A stretch of DNA of 64,000 nucleotides, taken from NCBI RefSeq assembly GCF_024734895.1, contig NZ_CP091430.1, positions 4,296,501 through 4,360,500 on the forward strand, read 5' to 3'. Of the stretch, positions 35,182-44,563 are shown one piece after another (the first letter of the stretch is position 1; each line of letters starts with the position of its first letter). The notes under the pieces are model-generated. The model worked only from the letters and a program-made list of their open reading frames with translations, searched no databases and was not told where the DNA came from. Source of the stretch: Paenibacillus spongiae. GTDB taxonomy: Bacteria > Bacillota > Bacilli > Paenibacillales > Paenibacillaceae. Both the position numbers and the translations under genes were made by a program.

Positions 35182-36045
35182 CTACGACTCCCAATCAGGA
35201 TACAAATCCGTGCGGCGATCTCTCCAGGTGGTGACCGATCCAGCCGCTCTTACGTCGGCGAGCAGCTCTACGTTCAAATCGGCAACGACGAGCATGTCAT
35301 CGTTAATAACGCCCTCAGCCATGATGCCTGCGGGAGGGAATGGAATATCATTAGGCGAGATGACGGCGGCTTGCCCGTAGTTGGCACGCATAAAGTCAAC
35401 CTTTCGCAAAGAACCTACTGTCCCCGTCGTTACGATATACACCTGATTCTCGACAGCCCTGGCATGACAGCAATAGCGGACGCGGTAGAAACCGTGGCGA
35501 TCATCCGTGCAGGACGGACAGAAGATGATATCGGCCCCTTTCGCTCTTGCCATCCGGACGATCTCCGGAAATTCGATATCGTAGCAGGTCAGCATCGCAA
35601 TCGTTCCGAACTCAGTATCAAATACGTTCAGCGATTCACCGGGAGCCATATCCCATTCTTCCTTCTCCGTCGGTGTCATATGCAGCTTCGCCTGGGTTTC
35701 CACTCTTCCGTCCGGATAGAACAAATGCGCGACATTGCGGCGTTTGCCTTTCCCATCCTCAATCACGTGCGTCCCGCCGATAATATGCATGCCATACTCC
35801 GCCGCAAGCGCTGTGAACAGCTTCAAGTAATCCTCTGTAAAAGAAGATAGCCGGTCAATCGAAAGCGGCTTCCCCAGCTCGTCTCCGATCGATAGAAGCT
35901 GCGTTGTCATAAATTCCGGGAAGAGCACGAACTTCGCCCCGTATTCCGAAGCATTCCTTATGTAATGCGTGACTTGTTCGGCGAACTCCGCGAACGCGCC
36001 GATGTCTTCCAGTTTATATTGGACAGCTGCTACACGTAAATTCAA
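35182..36045 (-). CDS. Carbon-nitrogen hydrolase (nitrilase superfamily)
   Basis: A 287-residue hydrolase with the catalytic Glu-Lys-Cys triad: Glu in VLFPEFMT, Lys in QAKLHMTPTEKEEW and Cys in MLTCYDIEFPEI. It would cleave an amide or nitrile. I choose the TTG at 36045 because AGGAGTG lies eight bases upstream and the conserved fold (LNLRVAAVQYKL) begins there; the open frame to 36141 adds residues with no ribosome site. First gene of a probable operon with the two GNAT genes and the MBL gene. Confidence 0.88.
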   Translation of the reverse strand: MNLRVAAVQYKLEDIGAFAEFAEQVTHYIRNASEYGAKFVLFPEFMTTQLLSIGDELGKPLSIDRLSSFTEDYLKLFTALAAEYGMHIIGGTHVIEDGKGKRRNVAHLFYPDGRVETQAKLHMTPTEKEEWDMAPGESLNVFDTEFGTIAMLTCYDIEFPEIVRMARAKGADIIFCPSCTDDRHGFYRVRYCCHARAVENQVYIVTTGTVGSLRKVDFMRANYGQAAVISPNDIPFPPAGIMAEGVINDDMLVVADLNVELLADVRAAGSVTTWRDRRTDLYPDWES

Positions 36046-36212
36046 TTCCTGCTCACTCCTGATTAGAAATTTCTCATCGTTTTTTAATAAAGCGGATACA
36101 AGCCTTGATATCGCTCTTTTATTGTTCTCTTTGGTAATCATTAGGGCGTTTGTAATCTGTTATAGTGTATCTCGAACCAATGACCAGAACATATGGAGGG
36201 GAATTTAACAAC

Positions 36213-36701
36213 ATGAAAAAGAACAACACCATTATTCGTAAATTGGTTGCCGTATCCTTAGCTACCATGATCGGATTCACTTCGCTCGCGATTGGACAAG
36301 CTTCTACAGCAGAAGCCGCTACAGCTTCTCAAGCAAACAAGATCGTCAGCATTGGCGACAATTACTTGGGCGTTCCTTATCGCTTCGGTGCTAAGAGCGG
36401 AATTACGAGCGCATTCGATTGCTCCTCGTTCACCCAATATGTCTATAAGAAAGTCGGAATTTATCTGCCACGTACCTCGAAGCAGCAATCCAAGGTTGGA
36501 TCCTACGTCTCGCGTTCCAATCTGAAGAAAGGCGACCTTGTCTTCTTCAGCGTAGGCTCGGGCAAAGGCGTCGCTCATGTTGCGATTTACGTAGGGAACA
36601 ACAAGATTCTCCACACGTATGGCGAAGGCGGAGTTAAATTCTCGCAACTGAATTCCAAGCACTGGAGCTCTCACTACATTACAGCACGCCGCGTCTCCTA
36701 G
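36213..36701 (+). CDS. Secreted NlpC/P60 (C40) cell-wall endopeptidase
   Basis: A 162-residue exported peptidase: signal peptide (KKNNTIIRKLVAVSLATM, cleavage near AEAA at residues 33-36), then a single NlpC/P60 domain with the catalytic Cys in FDCSSFTQYV, His in GVAHVAIYVG and a third polar residue in KILHTYG. It would cut peptidoglycan stem peptides. GGAGGGG precedes the ATG. It has no SH3 or LysM binding domain, so it is a minimal form. Confidence 0.92.
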   Translation: MKKNNTIIRKLVAVSLATMIGFTSLAIGQASTAEAATASQANKIVSIGDNYLGVPYRFGAKSGITSAFDCSSFTQYVYKKVGIYLPRTSKQQSKVGSYVSRSNLKKGDLVFFSVGSGKGVAHVAIYVGNNKILHTYGEGGVKFSQLNSKHWSSHYITARRVS

Positions 36702-36731
36702 TCCTTATTCATCATAGAATAAATGACCATA

Positions 36732-36817
36732 AAGCTGATTCTTCAGCTCTGTCGTATCGCAGTCCGGTTATATTGACCGCGATACGACGAGCCGTGGAAT
36801 CAGCTTCTATTTTTTTG
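36732..36817. terminator. Large bidirectional terminator
   Basis: Perfect outer stem AAGCTGATTC/GAATCAGCTT and perfect inner stem GTCGTATCGC/GCGATACGAC, followed by ATTTTTTT on the plus strand; it also overlaps the end of the kinase gene on the minus strand. Confidence 0.85.
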
Positions 36818-38161
36818 GGGAAGAACGATTGAGATCGTCGTTCCTTGATCCGGTTTGCTGAACACATCGATTTGTCCGTTGTGCAAATCTACGATTCGTT
36901 TGGCAATAGAGAGACCTAAGCCAACTCCCCCGGTCGTTCTGCTTCTTGCCCCGTCTACCCGGAAGAACCGCTCGAACAGATGCGGCATATCGTTCTCGGG
37001 TATGCCGACTCCCTTATCCGAAACGGATAGACGGACATTGCCTTTCGTTACGCTGATTGTGATGTCGATCGGATCTTTGCTGTATTTGATCGCATTGTCG
37101 AGAAGAATGACAAGCAGCTGCCGGATCTTGTCCTTGTCGCCGCTGAGCTTTACGTCCGTCTTCGGCGTATGTACCCGAATCATCCGCTGGAACGTCGCGT
37201 GAAGCATGTCTGCCGTCTCATCAGCGAGCTGCACCAGATCGAATGTCTCCAGCTTCAGCCAGTCCTCCTGCTCCGCTTCCGCAAGCATGAGCATGGATTT
37301 GGTCAAGTTCTGCAGACGTTTCGATTCTTTACTGATGGCCTCGATCGCTTCATCCCTTACATTGACATCGTCTCTGCCCCAGCGGCTTAGCATATTGGCA
37401 TAGCTGGATATGACGGTCAGCGGTGTTTTCAGCTCATGGGAGGCATCGGCTACGAACTGCTTCTGCCGCGCAAACGTACGGTCCAGCCGGTCGATCATCT
37501 GGTTGAACGCGCGAGCCAGCTGTTCCAGCTCGGCAGACTGGTCCTTCCCGCTTATTTCAATCTTTCGGAGCTTGCCGCTCCGGTCAATCTCGCGCATCGT
37601 CTGTACCATATGCTGAATAGGCGAGGTCAGTCTGGACGTAAACCAGTAGGTTCCGAGTATCGCGAACAGAATCGCCCCTACGCTCGTGACCGTCAGCGCG
37701 ATAACAAGCACCTGCAAATAGCTGTCGAGCAGGGTTAACTTTCGGTACAGCTCCAATTTGCCGATAATCCTGCCGTTATTATAGAGCGGAACCTCCATGT
37801 ATATTACCCGGCGGCCTTCGACATACAGCATGCCTGTCTCAAACTCGCTGCTGAATTCCGTCTTGAACGCGAGCAGCTCCGGGTCGGAGCCTTGCTCATT
37901 GACCGTCCTGCCATCCGGCGTGACGACACGGATCAATTCATTCACATTGTAGTAATCCGTCAGCAAATCTGGATCGGCCAGCCCTGTCGGCTGGTCAATC
38001 CGCGGATCCTCAAGCAAAATATTCACTTTATTCGTCAACAGCTGTTCTTCGCTGCGCATCGTTATCTTTATAACGAATAAATAGACGAAAATGTTGAACA
38101 AAATAAGGATGAAAATTAACCAAAATATTGTAAAAAAAGTAAATCTCCTGCGCAGTGTCAT
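36800..38161 (-). CDS. Sensor histidine kinase (HAMP, HisKA, HATPase)
   Basis: A 453-residue membrane kinase. Hydrophobic segments near 8-32 and 148-170 frame an extracellular sensor domain of about 115 residues; then a HAMP region, the phosphoacceptor His at about residue 242 in ADASHELKTPLT, and an HATPase domain with N box LDNAIKYS, G1 DKGVGIP and G2 GGVGLGLSI. It pairs with the OmpR-type regulator, whose TGA overlaps this ATG by four bases. The architecture resembles B. subtilis YkoH. The signal is unknown. Confidence 0.92.
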   Translation of the reverse strand: MTLRRRFTFFTIFWLIFILILFNIFVYLFVIKITMRSEEQLLTNKVNILLEDPRIDQPTGLADPDLLTDYYNVNELIRVVTPDGRTVNEQGSDPELLAFKTEFSSEFETGMLYVEGRRVIYMEVPLYNNGRIIGKLELYRKLTLLDSYLQVLVIALTVTSVGAILFAILGTYWFTSRLTSPIQHMVQTMREIDRSGKLRKIEISGKDQSAELEQLARAFNQMIDRLDRTFARQKQFVADASHELKTPLTVISSYANMLSRWGRDDVNVRDEAIEAISKESKRLQNLTKSMLMLAEAEQEDWLKLETFDLVQLADETADMLHATFQRMIRVHTPKTDVKLSGDKDKIRQLLVILLDNAIKYSKDPIDITISVTKGNVRLSVSDKGVGIPENDMPHLFERFFRVDGARSRTTGGVGLGLSIAKRIVDLHNGQIDVFSKPDQGTTISIVLPQKNRS

Positions 38162-38856
38162 GCATCAGGCTCCTTTAACATATAACCGACCCCGCGAACC
38201 GTATGAATCAGCTTGTGCCGGTACCCCTTATCAATCTTCTGACGCAAGTAACGGATGTAAACATCGACGAGGTTGGTCTCGCCAATAAAATCATAGCCCC
38301 ATACCTCGGATAATATATCCTCACGCGACTTCTCCTCGTTCTTGTGCTCGGCCAGGTAGACCAGAAGCTCGAATTCACGCGGCGTTAATTCGATAGGCAG
38401 CTCTTTACGAAACACTTTACGCGTTCTTAATTCAATTGATAAATCGGCTGCCTTGATTATATCGGGGCTCTCGGCTTCCCGCGGCTGCTGTCCGAAGATG
38501 CGGATCAAATTACGCACCCGCGCGAGCAGTTCTTCCATTGCAAAAGGCTTGGTTATATAATCATTAGCTCCATGCTCGAATCCGCTAACCTTATCGGGAA
38601 TCGTATCTCTGGCCGTCAGCAGAATGATCGGAATCGGATTTCCTGCCTGACGCAGTCTGCGCAGCACCTCTACACCGTTTAACTCCGGGAGCATGACGTC
38701 CAGCAGAACCAGGTCCCACTCACCGGAGCCGGCTTGCTCCAGACCGGTGCGGCCATCAGCCGCTCTTCCCACGGAATAGCCTTCATGTTCAAGCTCCAGC
38801 TGCAGAATTCGGGCGATGCTATCTTCGTCTTCGATGACTAATATGCGTTCTTTCAT
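38158..38856 (-). CDS. OmpR-family response regulator
   Basis: A 232-residue two-component DNA-binding regulator: receiver domain with Asp10/Asp12 (IEDEDS), phosphoacceptor Asp53 in LLDVMLPELNG, and Lys in YITKPF; then a winged-helix output domain with ELTPREFELLVYL and DVYIRYLRQKI. The ATG at 38856 has GGTGG eight bases upstream; an in-frame GTG run just before it leaves the start slightly open. It is the first gene of the pair with the histidine kinase, driven by the promoter at 38908-38936. Confidence 0.92.
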   Translation of the reverse strand: MKERILVIEDEDSIARILQLELEHEGYSVGRAADGRTGLEQAGSGEWDLVLLDVMLPELNGVEVLRRLRQAGNPIPIILLTARDTIPDKVSGFEHGANDYITKPFAMEELLARVRNLIRIFGQQPREAESPDIIKAADLSIELRTRKVFRKELPIELTPREFELLVYLAEHKNEEKSREDILSEVWGYDFIGETNLVDVYIRYLRQKIDKGYRHKLIHTVRGVGYMLKEPDA

Positions 38857-38907
38857 CTGGTTGTCCACCACCACTTCTCTCTCCAGGCTCTTAACAGGTT
38901 CTTCACT

Positions 38908-38936
38908 ATCATAATGAAGAGCCCATTTGTTTTCAA
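38908..38936 (-). promoter_or_regulatory. Sigma-A promoter of the two-component operon
   Basis: TTGAAA (38931-38936) and TATGAT (38908-38913) with a 17-base spacer on the minus strand, about 50 bases before the regulator start. Confidence 0.65.
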
Positions 38937-39073
38937 GCATACCCCAAATCATGACGTACCGTCGCCAATCGTTATTCTGCCCATTCCTTCGCTTCCTATC
39001 TCCACGGCCGGGATTGGCAGCATGTGAAGCCCGGTCGAGGGTCATTTCTAATCAAGTATGAAAAGCGCAACAA

Positions 39074-39111
39074 GCAGCATGAGAAACAGCGGTGACCGCC
39101 GACCATGCTGC
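39074..39111 (-). terminator. Probable terminator of the ABC-F gene
   Basis: A perfect 8-bp outer stem GCAGCATG/CATGCTGC with an inner GCGGTGACCGC hairpin, and a TTGTTGCGCTTTT stretch after it on the minus strand; about 160 bases after the stop. Confidence 0.5.
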
Positions 39112-39269
39112 ATGTATGTGTTCTGGTCCTACTTTGCCGATAGCGGCTATGAAACGAATTCCGTACGATCCATGATCATCCTGTCTCCTATGATCAGCTA
39201 GGCAGAGAGGTTGAACATACGAAACATCCTAAGCAATTCTCCCGCAGTACGGCGGTAGCTGCATACTCC

Positions 39270-40826
39270 TTATTGGATGCTTTGCAGCGACCAAGCTTCC
39301 ACATCCCATACCTTCGTTACCCAGTCTTCATAGAAATCCGGTTCATGGGATACGAGAATGATCGTGCCTTTAAAAGCTTGCAGAGCACGCTTCAGCTCGG
39401 CCTTCGCAACGACGTCCAGATGGTTGGTCGGTTCGTCGAAGGCGATCCAGTTGCTCTCGCGGAGCATCAATTTGCACAGACGCACTTTCGCCTGTTCGCC
39501 GCCGCTAAGCTGGTTCAGCGCCCGGGTAATATGATCGTTCTTCAATCCGCATCGGGCAAGCGCCGCACGCACCTCATGCTGGTTCATGTTCGAGAACTCG
39601 TTCCATACATCGTCCAGCGGCGTGAGTGTCGGAGCCTTCACCTCTTGCTCGAAATAAGCCGGGTGCAGATAATCGCCGCGGTAAACCTTGCCGTCCAGCG
39701 GTTGAATCAGGCCGAGAATCGTCTTGAGCAGCGTTGATTTGCCGACGCCATTGCATCCGACGATCGCGATTTTGTCTCCTCGCTCGATCAGCATGTCCAT
39801 GGCCGGCAGCAGCGGGCGGTTATACCCGATGGAGAGCCCATTCGCTTCAAACACCGTCTTGCCGCTTGTGCGAGCCTCTTTGAAGCCGAATGTCGGCTTC
39901 ATCGCTTCTTCAGGACGATCGATCCGCTCGATCCGCTCCAGCTGCTTCTCGCGGCTCTTCGCGCGTCCGCTTGTGGAGTACCGCGCTTTGTTCCGTTGAA
40001 TGAAATCCTCTTGCTTCTTAATAAATTCCTGCTGCTTCTCATAAGCGTCAATATGCTGATTCTTGTTGATATCCGCCATCTGCAGAAATTTCTCGTAATT
40101 AGCGGAATAACGCGTCAGCTTGGCAAATTCGAGATGATAAATGACATTAACAACCTCGTTCATAAATCCGGTGTCGTGGGAGATCAGCATGAATGCATAC
40201 GGATAGTTCTTCAAGTAGTTCGTCAGCCATGTGATATGCTCTTCATCCAAATAGTTCGTAGGTTCATCCAGCAATAAGACGGTCGGCTTCTCAAGCAGCA
40301 GCTTCGCAAGCAATACTTTCGTCCGCTGGCCCCCGCTCAACGCGGATACGTCGCGGTCAAGTCCGATTGCATTCAGGCCAAGCCCGTTAGCCATTTCTTC
40401 AACCTTCACATCGATTAGATAAAAATCGCCGATCTCCAGCGCTTCTTGAATTTCGCCCATACGAACAAGCAGCTCTTCAAGCTCGTCCGGATTGGCATCC
40501 GCCATCTGCATGGAAATATCGCCCAGCTCCGTCTCCAGCTCCAGCAGCGGGAGAAAAGCATCCTTGAGCACATCGCGGATCGTCTTCCCGGAAACGAGCT
40601 TCGTGTGCTGATCCAAGTATCCGTAACGGACCTTCGGCGTCCATTCGACTTTGCCGTCATCCTTCAGCTGCTTGCCGGTCAAAATATTCATCAAGGTCGA
40701 TTTCCCGGCGCCATTGGCACCGACCAAGCCGACATGCTCGCCTGCAAGAAGGCGGAAGGAAACATTCTTAAACAACGTGCGGTCGCCAAAATTATGGTTT
40801 AAATCTTCTACTGTCAGTAAGCTCAT
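39270..40826 (-). CDS. ABC-F family ATPase (YkpA-like)
   Basis: A 518-residue soluble protein with two ATP-binding cassettes and no membrane domain: Walker A GANGAGKST and GCNGVGKST, signatures ALSGGQRTK and QLSGGEQAK, Walker B VLLLDEPTN and WIAFDEPTN. A charged linker joins the domains (near residues 240-320). ABC-F proteins act on the ribosome, for translation fine-tuning or antibiotic protection; the YkpA subgroup is of the general kind rather than a known resistance factor. GGAG eight bases before the ATG. Confidence 0.9.
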   Translation of the reverse strand: MSLLTVEDLNHNFGDRTLFKNVSFRLLAGEHVGLVGANGAGKSTLMNILTGKQLKDDGKVEWTPKVRYGYLDQHTKLVSGKTIRDVLKDAFLPLLELETELGDISMQMADANPDELEELLVRMGEIQEALEIGDFYLIDVKVEEMANGLGLNAIGLDRDVSALSGGQRTKVLLAKLLLEKPTVLLLDEPTNYLDEEHITWLTNYLKNYPYAFMLISHDTGFMNEVVNVIYHLEFAKLTRYSANYEKFLQMADINKNQHIDAYEKQQEFIKKQEDFIQRNKARYSTSGRAKSREKQLERIERIDRPEEAMKPTFGFKEARTSGKTVFEANGLSIGYNRPLLPAMDMLIERGDKIAIVGCNGVGKSTLLKTILGLIQPLDGKVYRGDYLHPAYFEQEVKAPTLTPLDDVWNEFSNMNQHEVRAALARCGLKNDHITRALNQLSGGEQAKVRLCKLMLRESNWIAFDEPTNHLDVVAKAELKRALQAFKGTIILVSHEPDFYEDWVTKVWDVEAWSLQSIQ

Positions 40827-40923
40827 GTATGCTGCTCCATTTCTCTATCTAATTCATTGTAAATCGCGTTTTTAAGTCGCTCGCGTTCCATTGTATCACA
40901 GGTATTCCTCACTTGTGTCAACT

Positions 40924-42585
40924 TCATTCAAAAAGCTTGCGAAGCAAAGGCTGAAACGCCTTCTCCATCACGGCTAACAGCTTCCTGTCCGAGGTCATCC
41001 ACTTCCCTTGCCAGAGCAGCTGGAGCCACTCTTCCATCGGTAGCTGCGGGATCGCAGCGATTGGCTGAGCCGGAAGCAGCGATAGCCATTCGGCCCGTCC
41101 CTGGAACCTCATATCTTTGTTAGCCAGCCACCATGTCGGCAAGCCAGCTGCAGACCGCTCGAAACGTATCCGCTCCGCTGCGGCCAGACGGGCAGCGGAC
41201 CATTTATAAGCATGAGGATCCGCGACAAAAAGCACAACGTCTGCAGATAACAGGAATGTTTCCAGCGAGGCCTCCGTCTTCCAATGAGATGAAACGTCCG
41301 TTACCTTCGCGTGGTTCGGGTAGGCTTCAACCATAAGCCGGTATTTGATCGATTCGTCCGCCAGCGCGTCCGCTTGTTCGGGTTGAAGCACATGCCACGA
41401 TACGTGAGCGTCTCCGTATCGGATATATCTCGGGTCCGGGACAGAATCGCCGGAATGAGCGGCATGCTTCCTCGAACGACTGCAATCAAGCAGCGCATGC
41501 CACTCCGGGGATAGAGACGGATGTTCGAATGCGGCACACTCTACTCCGCGAAGACCGAGCAGCTTTGCAAGCGTTATCGCCACGAATGTGCCGCCGCTGC
41601 AGGGCGCAAGAGATGCAACGGCAATATGAAGCGGCTTATTATCCGACCGCCTGTCAGCCGATTGCTGACGACGATCAGGCTTTATTTGAGCCATTCTGCG
41701 ATTCGTTCTCTCATTTCCCAGCCCCTCTTGATTCCAAGGTGCGTCTGATTGCCGGGCTATCGGGTGTGTGAAAAGGGAATCCAGACACGCTTGCAGCGCT
41801 TCGCTCGCCTCCTGCATGGACGAATAGCGCAGCCGAGGATGGCGCTCCAGCATCCGTCCAATTACAGTAAGAAGCGGCTCCGGAACCGAGGAAGGGAGCT
41901 GAGCAATAGAAGCGGAATACGAAGCTGGCGGATGTCCGCCGCTAAGCAAATAATAGATCAGCGCGCCAAGGCCGAATATGTCGGTGCGGGCATCGCTCTG
42001 TCCTGCCCCCTCCTGCTCGGGAGCGGCGAAGCCGGGCGTCCCCAGCTGAACCGTATCTTGGCCGGCGTCAGCCTTGTATCGTCTAGCGATACCGAAGTCG
42101 ATGAGACGGACGTGACCGCTTCGATCAATCATAACATTGGTCGGCTTCAGATCCCGGTGGATAATCGGCGGGTATTGGCTATGTAAATAGATTAACGCTT
42201 GACATAACTGCAGGCCTGTCCGGATGATCTCCATGAGTGCCACTTTTCCGTGGTGAATCTCTAAGTGTGCCTGCAAGGTCACACCGTCAATATAGTCCAT
42301 AACGAGTATCTCCGCCCCAAGTTCATCAGGGGGGTAATAATCGACGATAAGCGGCAAATTCGGATGGTTCAGCCTCATCAGCATGACAGCTTCTTCCGCA
42401 TGAAACAAGCCGTCCTCCGAAGGCGGCCGGTTAACCTTCAAGGCGCGCAGCTTACCCTGCAGCCTGCTGTCTTCAGCCGCATAAACCTCTCCCATTCCGC
42501 CCTTGCCGAGCATTCCGACGATACGGTAGCGCCCGCCGCCGACAGCGTCTCCCATGACATATCGACCCGTTTGTTCCTGATTCAA
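40924..42585 (-). CDS. Serine/threonine kinase fused to a MinD/ParA-like domain
   Basis: A 553-residue protein without membrane segments. Residues 18 to about 275 are a Hanks-type kinase: glycine loop GKGGMGEV (27-34), Lys50, catalytic loop HRDLKPTN near 145 and LIDFG near 165. After a basic linker, residues about 320-553 look like a SIMIBI P-loop domain (IAVASLAPCSGGTFVAITLA), but the Walker A lacks its GK[T/S], so it is probably degenerate. Usual Bacillales PrkC kinases have a membrane helix and PASTA repeats instead. The TTG start has a perfect AGGAGG seven bases upstream. It lies just after the terminator of the RlmM-like gene. Confidence 0.85.
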   Translation of the reverse strand: MNQEQTGRYVMGDAVGGGRYRIVGMLGKGGMGEVYAAEDSRLQGKLRALKVNRPPSEDGLFHAEEAVMLMRLNHPNLPLIVDYYPPDELGAEILVMDYIDGVTLQAHLEIHHGKVALMEIIRTGLQLCQALIYLHSQYPPIIHRDLKPTNVMIDRSGHVRLIDFGIARRYKADAGQDTVQLGTPGFAAPEQEGAGQSDARTDIFGLGALIYYLLSGGHPPASYSASIAQLPSSVPEPLLTVIGRMLERHPRLRYSSMQEASEALQACLDSLFTHPIARQSDAPWNQEGLGNERTNRRMAQIKPDRRQQSADRRSDNKPLHIAVASLAPCSGGTFVAITLAKLLGLRGVECAAFEHPSLSPEWHALLDCSRSRKHAAHSGDSVPDPRYIRYGDAHVSWHVLQPEQADALADESIKYRLMVEAYPNHAKVTDVSSHWKTEASLETFLLSADVVLFVADPHAYKWSAARLAAAERIRFERSAAGLPTWWLANKDMRFQGRAEWLSLLPAQPIAAIPQLPMEEWLQLLWQGKWMTSDRKLLAVMEKAFQPLLRKLFE

Positions 42586-42606
42586 GCTAACGCCTCCTAT
42601 GGGTTA

Positions 42607-42660
42607 TAAAAAAAGCATCCCGAACCGGCAAGCCTGAGGCTTGCAGGATCGGGATGCTTT
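42607..42660 (-). terminator. Intrinsic terminator of the repair/modification operon
   Basis: A strong stem (AAAGCATCCCGA with its complement, inner GCAAGCCTCAGGCTTGC) followed by seven T residues on the minus strand. It ends only 22 bases before the kinase start. Confidence 0.85.
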
Positions 42661-42684
42661 CCCGTTATCCAATTATTCACGTGC

Positions 42685-43710
42685 TTACAAATAAGCTTTC
42701 TTCTCCAAGTACAACGTGATCTCTTCCCGGTTATGAAACAGCTGCTTCGCTTTTTTTACCGTGAAGACGGTCTCCAGCTTGGCCATCACGTCGCGGATTG
42801 TCTGCAGCGGCTTCTTATGCATAAGCTTGACAGTGACGATCGCTGTACCGCCGCCCTGCAGCGCTTCGTGCAGATCGAGAATAAGCTTGCACATTTGCAT
42901 CGGGCTCCAGCTCATATCGCATACAAGAAGATTGAAGGAACCCGGCTGCAAATGAACTTCCGATGCGTTCTTCTTCCAATACGTTAGCCTTGGATGCTTG
43001 GCTAGGCTTGGATGTAAATTGGCCGGGTCAACGGCCGTTACATACAATCCCCGCTCCAGCAGCAGATGCGTCCAGCCTCCAGGAGCCGCACCGATATCGA
43101 GCGCATCGCGGAAATCGGCAAAGTGCAGCTTGAACGCCCGCTCCGCTTCCAGCAGCTTGAACTTTGCCCGAGATATCTGACCTTCCTCGCGTTGGAACCG
43201 GATGGCCCCGCCCGGCCAATCGGACAGCTGCTCTTCCGGCGTACCCATGCCGACAAACAGCTCTTCCTTGCCAGCGAATATCGACAAGATCATCTCTGGC
43301 GATTGCACGACAGGCTCGCAGCCGGTCTCGATCAATATCGCATCGAGAACCGCCTTCGTATCCGCTGCGGAATAAGGGAACGGACTCCCGTCACCGCGGC
43401 GCAGATGTACAGCGATTGCCTTGTTCTCGCACCGGAGACGCGAAGAACGGACCAGCTCGCCAAGCGCTTGCAAATCGTCCGCATTGCCGCGGATCGGCAG
43501 AACGCGCTCCACCGACTGAATATGGCGGAGAAAGATCGGCTCATTCGTTTGAATACGATCAAGCACTTCCTGACGGCTGAGCGGAAGATCGATCATGAAG
43601 ATTTCGCCGGCTTTCAGCTGCGTGATCTTAACCCCTTCAAACTGTCTTCGAAGCTCTTCCATCGCATAGGTGGCAAAGCCATGGTTAGCCGTACAGATCC
43701 ACTGCGTCAA
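42685..43710 (-). CDS. RlmM-like rRNA 2'-O-methyltransferase
   Basis: A 341-residue protein: an N-terminal THUMP-like region (about 1-120) and a C-terminal FtsJ-type methyltransferase with the S-adenosylmethionine motif LDIGAAPGGWTH and the Lys-Asp-Lys-Glu tetrad (KFKLLEAE, VCDMSW, TVKLM and EEITLYLEK). It resembles RlmM, which methylates C2498 of 23S rRNA in E. coli; the exact target here is inferred. The TTG start overlaps the TGA stop of the upstream ABC gene (TTGA) with AGGAGGA six bases upstream, so translation is coupled. Confidence 0.85.
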   Translation of the reverse strand: MTQWICTANHGFATYAMEELRRQFEGVKITQLKAGEIFMIDLPLSRQEVLDRIQTNEPIFLRHIQSVERVLPIRGNADDLQALGELVRSSRLRCENKAIAVHLRRGDGSPFPYSAADTKAVLDAILIETGCEPVVQSPEMILSIFAGKEELFVGMGTPEEQLSDWPGGAIRFQREEGQISRAKFKLLEAERAFKLHFADFRDALDIGAAPGGWTHLLLERGLYVTAVDPANLHPSLAKHPRLTYWKKNASEVHLQPGSFNLLVCDMSWSPMQMCKLILDLHEALQGGGTAIVTVKLMHKKPLQTIRDVMAKLETVFTVKKAKQLFHNREEITLYLEKKAYL

Positions 43711-44492
43711 GCTTGTCCTCCTCCTACTGCTGCCGCTCTTATCCATGGCCGGTCATACGACCATTCGACTTCTACCGGCCAGTCGTAAACCCCGCTCAGT
43801 ATCTCGCTTGTCAATACGTCCCGCTTCGGTCCTGCCGCTGCCAAGCGCCCCTCATGAAGCAGCGCAACGTGCGTAAAGAGCGGAATGATCTCTTCCAAGT
43901 GATGCGTTACATACACGACCGTAATACCGCGATCTCTTAACCTGCCCAGGTCAACAAGCAGCTTCTCCCGCTCATGAAGGTCGAGTCCGGCGCAAGGCTC
44001 GTCCATAACGAGGAGCTTCGGATCGCTCATCAGCGCCCTCGCCAGCAGAACCTTCTTTCGTTCCCCTTGTGAGAGAGAACCCAAGGATTGCTCCGCCGTA
44101 TGCCCGAGACCGACTTCGTCGATAAGGCGAAGGGCTTTCAGGCGAACCTGCTCGTCGATATCCTGATAAAACCGCAAGAATGCATATTCCCCGGTTGCAA
44201 CGACTTCCCAGACAGGATCGTATAGCGTCAATTTCTCGATGATCGATTGGCTAATGTAGCCGATTTCTTTGCGGACTTCGCGCACATCGCATTCGCCAAA
44301 GCGATTGCCAAGCACATCGATCGTTCCGGAAGAGGGAAACATATAGCCGGTCATCATTTCGAGCAACGATGTTTTACCCGATCCGTTACGCCCCAGGATA
44401 ACCCAATGCTCGCCTTCCTTGATCTCCAGGTCGATTCCATTCAATATCTCCCGTTCATCGCGCTTCAAAATAATATGTTGTAAATGAATCAT
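43707..44492 (-). CDS. ABC transporter ATPase (YlmA-like)
   Basis: A 261-residue single ABC ATPase without a permease: Walker A GRNGSGKTS, signature SLSQGERKK, Walker B LLVMDEPC and H-loop YVTHHLEE. It resembles the YlmA/ModF-like group of stand-alone ATPases. The ATG at 44492 is chosen because GGGGG lies seven bases upstream. Coupled to the RlmM-like gene and probably in the same transcript as nfo. Confidence 0.85.
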   Translation of the reverse strand: MIHLQHIILKRDEREILNGIDLEIKEGEHWVILGRNGSGKTSLLEMMTGYMFPSSGTIDVLGNRFGECDVREVRKEIGYISQSIIEKLTLYDPVWEVVATGEYAFLRFYQDIDEQVRLKALRLIDEVGLGHTAEQSLGSLSQGERKKVLLARALMSDPKLLVMDEPCAGLDLHEREKLLVDLGRLRDRGITVVYVTHHLEEIIPLFTHVALLHEGRLAAAGPKRDVLTSEILSGVYDWPVEVEWSYDRPWIRAAAVGGGQA

Positions 44493-44563
44493 TGCCATTC
44501 CCCCAAATCTGTGCATATTCCCCATCATTCCAATAGTCAGCACCCCTGCAATTCGATGTAATA

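Larger units (their letters stand above)
38857..39269. other. Intergenic region between the response regulator and ABC-F genes
   Basis: 413 bases without a supported gene. Contains the regulator's promoter (38908-38936) and the terminator of the ABC-F gene (39074-39111). Short frames here lack ribosome sites. I see nothing else in it. Confidence 0.7.
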
